From positions 1-19,939 of the forward strand of contig JAQBPC010000548.1 in the NCBI GenBank assembly GCA_028287725.1: 19,939 nucleotides of DNA, written 5' to 3'. The notes under the pieces were generated by a model. It was not told the origin of the DNA, ran no database searches, and saw nothing but the letters and a program-made list of their open reading frames with translations. Shown one piece after another: positions 14,980-19,939 of this stretch. Both the position numbers and the translations under genes were made by a program. Each line of letters opens with the position of its first letter. Position 1 is the first letter of the stretch. This DNA comes from Chloroflexota bacterium (lineage in GTDB: Bacteria; Chloroflexota; UBA5177; JANWHV01).

Positions 14980-15168
14980 ATGCGGAGACGGATTCTAACG
15001 GCCATTCTCCATAAGGAGGACGACCTTTACGTTGCTACATGTCCTGAAGTAGGAACCGTCAGCCAAGGTGAGAGCATCGAGGACGCGATCGCCAATCTGA
15101 GAGAGGCTACGGAGCTATATCTTGAAGAATTCCCACTAGCGGAAATTAAAAACACTAACGGAAATTAA
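14980..15168 (+). CDS. HicB-like antitoxin family protein (orphan)
   Basis: This 62-aa protein has the HicB_lk/partial RNase H fold signature: ILTAILHKEDDLYVATCPEVGTVSQGESIEDAIANLREATELYLEE. HicB proteins usually neutralise the small mRNA-cleaving toxin HicA, encoded next to them. No HicA-like frame (about 60-80 aa with a catalytic Gly-x-Ser-His patch) is present on either side, so this is an orphan. Solitary members are common and may have other roles. There is no C-terminal helix-turn-helix, unlike longer HicB proteins. AAAGGGG (14965-14971) sits 8 nt before the ATG. The last codons contain one copy of a 13-bp repeat, and the stop lies within the second copy. Confidence 0.85.
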   Translation: MRRRILTAILHKEDDLYVATCPEVGTVSQGESIEDAIANLREATELYLEEFPLAEIKNTNGN

Positions 15169-15171
15169 AAA
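15140..15171 (+). repeat. 13-bp direct repeat at the end of the hicB-like gene
   Basis: CGGAAATTAAAAA occurs at 15140-15152 and 15159-15171, a period of 19. Because 19 is not a multiple of three, the second copy is read in a different frame and supplies the TAA stop. The A-rich second copy also forms the U-tract of the rho terminator on the other strand. Confidence 0.8.
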
Positions 15172-15205
15172 GCAGGCCGGCACACCATCGGTGTGCCGGC
15201 CTGCT
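15163..15205 (-). terminator. Intrinsic terminator downstream of rho
   Basis: AGCAGGCCGGCACACC (15171-15186) pairs perfectly with 15190-15205 across a 3-nt loop. On the minus strand the hairpin is followed by TTTTAATTT, so it ends the rho transcript 13 nt after its stop codon. On the plus strand no T-run follows it, though the hairpin may still protect the hicB-like mRNA end. Confidence 0.92.
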
Positions 15206-15218
15206 GCTACTCCAGTTG

Positions 15219-17570
15219 CTACGACTGGGTGCGACTCAGTAGGTCCAAGAACACCTTATTACTTGGTGTCTTGCTGAGGCGGTCGATGAATTGCTCGGTC
15301 GCCTGAATGGCTTGCGCGCCGGCAAGTCGACGGCGGAGCAGTACAACCCACTGCAAGGTCACCGGGTCGAGGAGTAGCTCCTCTTTCCGGGTACTCGACT
15401 TTGCGATGTCGATGGCAGGGAAGATTCGCCGCTCGGCAAGCGCACGGTCAAGGTGCAACTCCATGTTGCCGGTGCCCTTGAACTCCTCGTACACCACATC
15501 GTCGAGCCGGCTGCCCGTATCGACGAGACAGGTTGCGATGATCGTCAGGCTGCCGCCCTGCTCGATGGCGCGTGCCGCGCCAAAGATGCGCCGCGCGGTG
15601 GTCAACGCACTGGCGTCCATGCCACCGGAAAGTGTACGGCCACCACCACCGCTGGGACCAAGATTGTAAGCGCGGGCGAGGCGCGTGATGCTGTCGAGCA
15701 GCACCACCACATCCTTCCCTTGCTCGGCGAGGCGGCGCGCGCGCTCCAACGCCATCTCGGCCAGGTGGCCATGGCGCTCGACTTCCTCATCGAAGCTCGA
15801 TGCAAACATTATCGCCTTCGGAAGCGATATGCGTAGATCGGTCACTTCCTCTGGTCGTTCTCCCACGAGGCAGAGAATGAGCGAAGCCTCGGGATAATTG
15901 GTGAGCACGCCTTGACCAATATGCTTCAGGACGGTCGTCTTGCCGGCCTTAGGCGGCGAGACAATCAGGGCTCGCTGGCCGAATCCGACCGGCGCAATCA
16001 TGTCCAGCATTCGCGTGGTGACCGGCTGCTGACCGGTCTCCAGCTTGATCATGCGATCCGGGTAGATCGGCGTGAGGTCCTCGAAGCGCGGACGAGTGCG
16101 GACCTGCTCGAACGGCACATCGTTGACGCTGATCACCCGCTCAACGGTGACCGGGCCACGGCCACGGCCTGGACGAGCTTCGATCTGCACGATATCCCCA
16201 TTCCGCATGTCGAACCTGCGAAGGTCCCGCACACCGATCAACGGGTCGTCGCTTCGCACACGCAGATCTTCCTCGCGCAAGAAGGCCTCGCCGTTCGGCA
16301 GGAAGTCCAGTATGCCGTGGACTTCGAACACGGGCATACGCTGCTGTGGAATAAACTCAACCAGCGGTGCTCGTTCCTCGAAGGACTGCGTCGGCGCCAT
16401 TGTCCCGCCATTCACCGGCGCGCCACCCGCGTTCATTGGCATCGGGTTGCCGTTGGCGCCTCGCCCACGGCGGCGACGGCGGCGCCGGCCGCGCTGGTTA
16501 TCGCCCTGGTCGTTGCCAATATCATTGGCCTGGCTCTGGCCGGGTTGGCCACCCTGGTTTCGGGGCGCGAAGGGGTGCTGCGGCCGCTGACCTTGTTGCG
16601 GTCGCTGTTGCTGGCCGGCAGGTCTGAACTGGGCCGGCGGCCGGTTCTGCCCGCTCTGCTGGGGCCTGAACGTAGCAGGCTGCTGTCCGCCTGGATTGCT
16701 CTGGGCGGGCGCCTGGTTGCCAAAATTGTTCTGTGCCGTTGATTGACCGCCATTTTGCTGTGGATTAAAGAGTGTAGGCTGGGCAATTGGTGTTGTCTTG
16801 GGTGGCTCCGTGTAGCTCGTCACGTCCGATTCACGTGGCGATTGAGCAGGTTGTCGTCGGTTTGGCGTGCGGGCGCCTGGCGCCGCCGGCCTGCCCGGGT
16901 TCGCCGTCTCCGGCGTTACCTCGCGTGAATTTGGCGCGGGAATGGCGGCCACAACCGGTGCGGCCGGCGCATCCGCGGATGGTGCGGCGGTTGTGCGGCG
17001 TCTCGCGGTGCGGCGCACCGGCTTCGCGGCATCATTCGCCGCGTCTGAAGCTGGTGCCACGGCCTCGCTTACGCCTGCAGGGACTGACTCGCTCGCCTTG
17101 ACGGCGGGCTGAACGGTCTCGCTCGCCTTGGCTACAGGCTTGAGAACGACCGCGGCGTCACCCGCGTCCGACGTGGTTGTCTTCCGCGTCGCTGTGCTCT
17201 TTGCTTTTGCGCTTCGCGTTGCGGCAGGTTTTGCTGCCGGTGTCACGTCCGGTTCCGCGGCCTTAGTGCTCGCGACGGCTGCCTTGGAGCTTGTCTTCAC
17301 TGACCGCTTTGGTGCAGCAGGGGTGACGACGGCGGAAGCGGCCGCGGTGGGTTCGGGAGTGGGCTGCGGAGACTGGGCCACCGTGGGGTTCTCGGCGGCC
17401 TTTTCGGCCTTGGCTGGTCGGGTCCGAGCTTTGGCCGGTGGTTTCGCCGGCTCTACGGGCGGAGTTGTCGGGCTCACTGTCGCGGTATCTGCCGCAGCTT
17501 TGGTGGCACGCTTGCGCGCGGGGCGCGCCTGCGCGATTTCGTCCTCACTCAAGAGCCGTACCTCTGTCAT
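15219..17570 (-). CDS. rho: Transcription termination factor Rho with long disordered N-terminal extension
   Basis: Rho is a hexameric RNA-dependent ATPase that ends transcription. The catalytic part is canonical: RNA-binding cold-shock-like domain (about 402-490; FEVHGILDFLPNGEAFLR, RRFDMRNGD), Walker A SPPKAGKTT (538-546), Walker B VVVLLD with D626 followed by SITRLARAYN, Q-loop around VDTGSRLDD and R-loop YEEFKGTGNMEL (694-705). The protein is 783 aa against about 420 in E. coli. The extra ~400 residues are low complexity: Ala/Pro/Lys/Thr-rich (12-250), then Gln/Asn/Gly/Pro-rich (260-360), then the Arg patch RGRRRRRRRGRG (360-371). The usual Rho_N helical domain is not recognisable. ATG 17568-17570 has AAAGGA about 13 nt upstream and overlaps a possible leader ORF. 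Confidence 0.97.
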   Translation of the reverse strand: MTEVRLLSEDEIAQARPARKRATKAAADTATVSPTTPPVEPAKPPAKARTRPAKAEKAAENPTVAQSPQPTPEPTAAASAVVTPAAPKRSVKTSSKAAVASTKAAEPDVTPAAKPAATRSAKAKSTATRKTTTSDAGDAAVVLKPVAKASETVQPAVKASESVPAGVSEAVAPASDAANDAAKPVRRTARRRTTAAPSADAPAAPVVAAIPAPNSREVTPETANPGRPAAPGARTPNRRQPAQSPRESDVTSYTEPPKTTPIAQPTLFNPQQNGGQSTAQNNFGNQAPAQSNPGGQQPATFRPQQSGQNRPPAQFRPAGQQQRPQQGQRPQHPFAPRNQGGQPGQSQANDIGNDQGDNQRGRRRRRRRGRGANGNPMPMNAGGAPVNGGTMAPTQSFEERAPLVEFIPQQRMPVFEVHGILDFLPNGEAFLREEDLRVRSDDPLIGVRDLRRFDMRNGDIVQIEARPGRGRGPVTVERVISVNDVPFEQVRTRPRFEDLTPIYPDRMIKLETGQQPVTTRMLDMIAPVGFGQRALIVSPPKAGKTTVLKHIGQGVLTNYPEASLILCLVGERPEEVTDLRISLPKAIMFASSFDEEVERHGHLAEMALERARRLAEQGKDVVVLLDSITRLARAYNLGPSGGGGRTLSGGMDASALTTARRIFGAARAIEQGGSLTIIATCLVDTGSRLDDVVYEEFKGTGNMELHLDRALAERRIFPAIDIAKSSTRKEELLLDPVTLQWVVLLRRRLAGAQAIQATEQFIDRLSKTPSNKVFLDLLSRTQS

Positions 17571-17637
17571 TGTCGCAGCTGATTCCTTTCATGCTGTCGA
17601 GTCCAGTGCCACAGCTCGTACCGGTGACTTCATTCAT
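17545..17637 (-). CDS. Possible rho leader peptide (30 aa)
   Basis: A 30-codon frame starts at ATG 17635-17637, preceded by GGGAGA at 8-nt spacing, a better ribosome-binding site than rho's own. It encodes MNEVTGTSCGTGLDSMKGIS followed by ten more residues and stops at 17545, overlapping the first 26 nt of rho in another frame. E. coli rho also has a short leader ORF, though with unrelated sequence. The frame is short and could be chance, so confidence is low. Confidence 0.35.
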   Translation of the reverse strand: MNEVTGTSCGTGLDSMKGISCDNDRGTALE

Positions 17638-17705
17638 GTGATTGGTCTCCCTGGCGTTTCGTGGCGAATTACTATTTTGGCGCTTTTTTGAGCATTCATA
17701 ACGGT

Positions 17706-17746
17706 TGACCGTGCGCGGTCTATCTCCGTGAGAATGCGTGGAGATA
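17706..17746 (-). promoter_or_regulatory. Two adjacent hairpins in the rho leader
   Basis: GACCG-4-CGGTC (17706-17719) and TATCTCC-12-GGAGATA (17721-17746) are adjacent inverted repeats about 70-110 nt upstream of the possible leader ORF start. They could form an attenuator-like leader structure or protein sites. Rho is known to control its own gene in some bacteria; a role here is inference. Confidence 0.35.
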
Positions 17747-18170
17747 TTGTTGTATATGCGCGAATTTGGCATCGGGTTGGACGTCGATACCCATACGATA
17801 TCGCTCGCCGTTCAGGCTTAGCATCCCATCGTGTCACGTGGCCGAATCACAGCGCAACACAAGCGGTGAGCGGCGGCTGCAACCAGGGCGATGTACGTAG
17901 CTCCCATGCTCGCGACCAAGCAGTGTCAATACACATTGCTAGTACGCCGGCCACACTGTCGCGAGTCAGTATGGACTTACCAAGGCTGTGAGATCACGTT
18001 CGCCGCACCGGCCTCATGACTTTTACGTGCCGGGGTCAGAGAGCCTTTCGCGTCATGCCCCTCGCAGCTTGCTAAACAGCAGCGCGGCACAAGCATGAAA
18101 GACAACAATCTCTCCCTGCATTGTAGCGTAGTTTGAAAAATATGGAAGGGGGTGCCATAGCTAATTTGGC

Positions 18171-18176
18171 TATACT
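18171..18176 (+). promoter_or_regulatory. -10 element directly before the FemAB-type start (leaderless)
   Basis: TATACT ends 9 nt before ATG 18186, so transcription would begin about 3 nt before the start codon. There is no Shine-Dalgarno in the preceding 20 nt, which fits a leaderless mRNA. An inverted repeat ATAGC-7-GCTAT (18157-18173) overlaps the element and could be an operator. No -35 match is seen. Confidence 0.5.
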
Positions 18177-18185
18177 ACATTCTGC

Positions 18186-19220
18186 ATGACTTCCTTAACA
18201 CACCGGGAACCCGGCATAACCCTCGTTCGCAATGCCGCGAAATGGGACCAACTTGTGTGCCGCCATACGTTTGGCGGCTTCATGCAATCCTCCCGATGGG
18301 GCGACTTCAAACGCCATTTTGGTTGGACGCCATTTCGCATATGCCTGCCATCGGTATCGGAATCGCAGCCACCGCTCGCGCAAGTCCTGTTCCGCCGCGT
18401 TCCCTACAGCCCTTACACACTCGGTTATCTGCCGCGCGGCCCGTTGCTCGATTACCAACGCGATGATGAGCTAGACCGGGTGATTCGCGCCGTGGATCGG
18501 CTGGCTCGTCACGCTCGAGCGATAAGCGTGACGTGGGAACTTCCGATTGCACGCGACCCTGTGCTGAGTGCCAGATTGGAACGGTTCGGCCTGAGGCCCG
18601 CCAGTCCCGTGCAGCACACCTCTACGCGCGTGATCGATCTTTCGCCAACGCTCGAGCAGATACAGGCCAGCTGGAAGCCGAAATGGCGGAGCAACACACG
18701 GCTGGCTGTGAAACACGGTGTGCGCGTCCGTCACGCAGGCGACGTAACTGACTTCGCCCGATGGTACGAGCTGTTCAAGTCCACGAGCGTCAGAGACAGC
18801 TTCACCGTCCGCGGTGAAGAATACTATCGTCGGTTCTGGCAGCAGCAGTGCGAGACGGGCGACACCGTGCTGTTGCTGGCGGAGCATGAGGATCGGCTGT
18901 TGGCCGGCATCATGGTCCATCAATTCGGCGCTGAGGTGACGTATTTATATGGCGCGTCGTCGAATGAAAGTCGAAACCTGATGCCCAATCATCTTTTGCA
19001 GTGGGAAGCCATGCAGTGGGCCAAGTCTCGCGGCGCGACGCGTTACGACATGTTTGGCATTGCCGATACCGATGATGAGAACGAGCCGCTCGCGGGCGTA
19101 AGCCGTTTTAAGGCAGGCTTTGGCGGCGAGGCCGTACGCTACGCGGGCGCACTTGATCGCGTGTACCATCCATTGCTACACGCCGCGGTCCAGCGGGCAC
19201 GCGCCGGTGGGCTTGGCTAA
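18186..19220 (+). CDS. FemAB/FemX-type aminoacyltransferase (peptidoglycan bridge formation)
   Basis: This 344-aa protein belongs to the FemABX family in the GNAT superfamily, which transfers amino acids from aminoacyl-tRNA to the lipid II peptide stem to build interpeptide bridges. Family marks are FGGFMQSSRWGDFKR (29-43), KPKWRSNTRLAVKHGVRV (164-181), and the strong C-terminal block YLYGASSNESRNLMPN then LLQWEAMQWAKSRGATRYDMFGI (254-292). The length is normal for single-domain members, which lack the coiled-coil arm of FemA. The transferred residue cannot be predicted. The start ATG has no ribosome-binding site, but a -10 element ends 9 nt before it. The same-strand YycJ-type gene follows after 135 nt. 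Confidence 0.93.
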   Translation: MTSLTHREPGITLVRNAAKWDQLVCRHTFGGFMQSSRWGDFKRHFGWTPFRICLPSVSESQPPLAQVLFRRVPYSPYTLGYLPRGPLLDYQRDDELDRVIRAVDRLARHARAISVTWELPIARDPVLSARLERFGLRPASPVQHTSTRVIDLSPTLEQIQASWKPKWRSNTRLAVKHGVRVRHAGDVTDFARWYELFKSTSVRDSFTVRGEEYYRRFWQQQCETGDTVLLLAEHEDRLLAGIMVHQFGAEVTYLYGASSNESRNLMPNHLLQWEAMQWAKSRGATRYDMFGIADTDDENEPLAGVSRFKAGFGGEAVRYAGALDRVYHPLLHAAVQRARAGGLG

Positions 19221-19292
19221 TGCGGCAGCGACGTGCCGGACGCGCTTCCAGGCAATCCTGCGTGCTGATACCGTGCCGATTACACTACACTC

Positions 19293-19298
19293 TACAAT
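19293..19298 (+). promoter_or_regulatory. Candidate -10 for the MBL-fold gene
   Basis: TACAAT precedes the next gene by 57 nt, without a clear -35. A short inverted repeat GTGCT-6-AGCAC (19305-19320) lies at the expected transcription start. Confidence 0.35.
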
Positions 19299-19355
19299 GA
19301 GGTCGTGCTCGCTATAGCACGTTGGACTTGCAGCTGAAGTTACGAGGATTAGCGA

Positions 19356-19939
19356 ATGGAAGCGCCGGGCGGTGACCTGCGAGTAAAGTCGCTCGCCAGT
19401 GGCAGCTCGGCAAATGCGATGCTCATCGAGTGCGCAACTGCAGCTATCCTGGTGGACGCCGGACTCAGCGCGCGCCAGCTTCAGGCGCTTATGCGGCAGC
19501 ACGCTTCTTTCCAGGCGCCACTCGCCGGCATCTTGATCACGCACGAGCACACGGATCACACCATCGGCGCCGACGTACTGGCGCGCCAGACGGGCGCGGC
19601 GCTGGTCGCGACGCCCGGTACATTGAGCGCTATGCGGTTGGGTGCACGCGTCGACAGGCGTCCTCTCGCCTCGGGCAGCGCCATGACGCTCGGACCATTT
19701 GAAATACGCGCGTTCCCGGTGCCGCACGACGCCTCGGAACCCGTGGGGTATCACATCACGTGTGGGCGATGGCGTGTCGGCGTGGCCACTGACCTCGGTC
19801 ACTGCTCACGCCACGTCCACGAGGCGCTTCACGATACGGATCTCACCGTCATTGAGGCCAACCATGATCGCGGCCGCCTCGCGGCAAATCGCGACTACTC
19901 AACCTTGCTCAAGAGGAGAATTGCCGGCGATCGTGGCCA
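19356..19939 (+). CDS. YycJ/WalJ-type metallo-beta-lactamase-fold hydrolase (N-terminal part, cut by window edge)
   Basis: The first 194 codons are present, and the frame runs off the right edge. Zinc ligands of the metallo-beta-lactamase fold are visible: THEHTDH (H63, H65, D67, H68), H124 (PVPHDASEPVGY) and D146 (VATDLGH). The segment VIEANHD followed by YSTLLKRRIAGDRG is characteristic of the YycJ/WalJ subgroup, which in Firmicutes is encoded near the WalRK cell-wall regulators and has been linked to nucleic-acid processing. The full family length is about 260 aa, so some 70 residues are missing. GAGGAT (19344-19349) sits 6 nt before the ATG. It follows the FemAB-type gene. Confidence 0.9.
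   Translation, partial: MEAPGGDLRVKSLASGSSANAMLIECATAAILVDAGLSARQLQALMRQHASFQAPLAGILITHEHTDHTIGADVLARQTGAALVATPGTLSAMRLGARVDRRPLASGSAMTLGPFEIRAFPVPHDASEPVGYHITCGRWRVGVATDLGHCSRHVHEALHDTDLTVIEANHDRGRLAANRDYSTLLKRRIAGDRG

Larger units (their letters stand above)
17571..18185. other. 615-nt intergenic region between rho and femAB-type gene
   Basis: This is the longest gap in the window. On the rho side it holds the possible leader ORF and two neighbouring inverted repeats (17706-17719 and 17721-17746). A minus-strand TACAAT at 18120-18125 could start a long rho leader of about 540 nt, but its -35 is poor. On the right, TATACT (18171-18176) serves the FemAB-type gene. An 87-codon frame at 17728-17991 (plus) has no ribosome-binding site and no recognisable product. 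Confidence 0.6.

Noticed and set aside
14980..15168. Complete HicAB toxin-antitoxin module
   Set aside because: No HicA-like frame is found on either strand within the flanking gaps.
15912..16742. 276-codon plus-strand frame
   Set aside because: It mirrors the rho coding sequence; its low-complexity composition follows from the rho extension.
17128..17691. 187-codon Ala/Val-rich plus-strand frame that looks membrane-like
   Set aside because: It is antisense to the Ala/Pro/Lys-rich Rho extension; hydrophobicity is a by-product of the complementary codons.
17728..17991. 87-codon plus-strand frame in the rho-femAB gap
   Set aside because: No ribosome-binding site, and mixed composition without domain features.
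1..19939. CRISPR arrays, tRNA or rRNA genes, insertion sequences
   Set aside because: No regularly spaced repeats, cloverleaf-like sequence, transposase or flanking inverted repeats were seen.

Overview
The window is GC-rich bacterial chromosome (roughly 60% GC by eye) that is almost entirely coding. It carries housekeeping genes (gyrA, rho) and a metabolic operon, with no sign of phage, plasmid, insertion sequence, CRISPR array or RNA genes. A Chloroflexota-like bacterium is my best guess. The reasons are the GC content, the long low-complexity extension on Rho, the actinobacterial/Chloroflexota style of the TetR-type HTH, the GyrA signature, and frequent GTG starts. This is inference, not a database match.

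Layout. (1) Positions 1-2827, minus strand: gyrA, followed by the first 72 codons of a response-regulator receiver gene that overlaps the gyrA stop by 11 nt and runs off the left edge. (2) 2828-3065: a divergent control region, then a TetR-type gene on the plus strand that encodes only the DNA-binding half. (3) 3354-9641, minus strand: six genes in one direction, reading right to left: class I aminotransferase, D-2-hydroxyacid dehydrogenase (glyoxylate/hydroxypyruvate reductase type), PgeF/YfiH purine nucleoside phosphorylase, M42 metallo-aminopeptidase, MacB-like ABC permease and its ATPase. (4) 9982-11297, plus strand: an unrecognised cysteine-containing protein and a four-helix 'phage holin family' membrane protein, closed by a strong hairpin terminator. 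A small B-box-like zinc protein converges on that terminator from the other side. (5) 11853-14653: a NirB-like FAD reductase converging with a MocR-type GntR/aminotransferase regulator. (6) 14980-17570: an orphan HicB-like protein and, converging on it, rho. Rho has a ~400-residue disordered extension and an intrinsic terminator, plus a possible leader peptide overlapping its start. (7) 18186-19939, plus strand: a FemAB/FemX-type aminoacyltransferase, probably read from a leaderless mRNA, then the start of a YycJ/WalJ-type metallo-beta-lactamase-fold hydrolase cut by the right edge.

How the genes fit together. The aminotransferase and dehydrogenase are translationally packed (2-nt gap) and could interconvert an amino acid, its keto acid and its hydroxy acid, such as serine, hydroxypyruvate and glycerate. 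PgeF (nucleoside salvage) and the M42 peptidase (peptide turnover) fit a recycling theme. FemAB and YycJ both belong to families linked to the cell wall. I found no convincing new multi-gene system. The points most worth following are the Rho extension and its leader ORF, the truncated TetR gene with face-to-face promoters at gyrA, the recent internal duplication in the GyrA acidic tail, and the unrecognised protein at 9982-10668.
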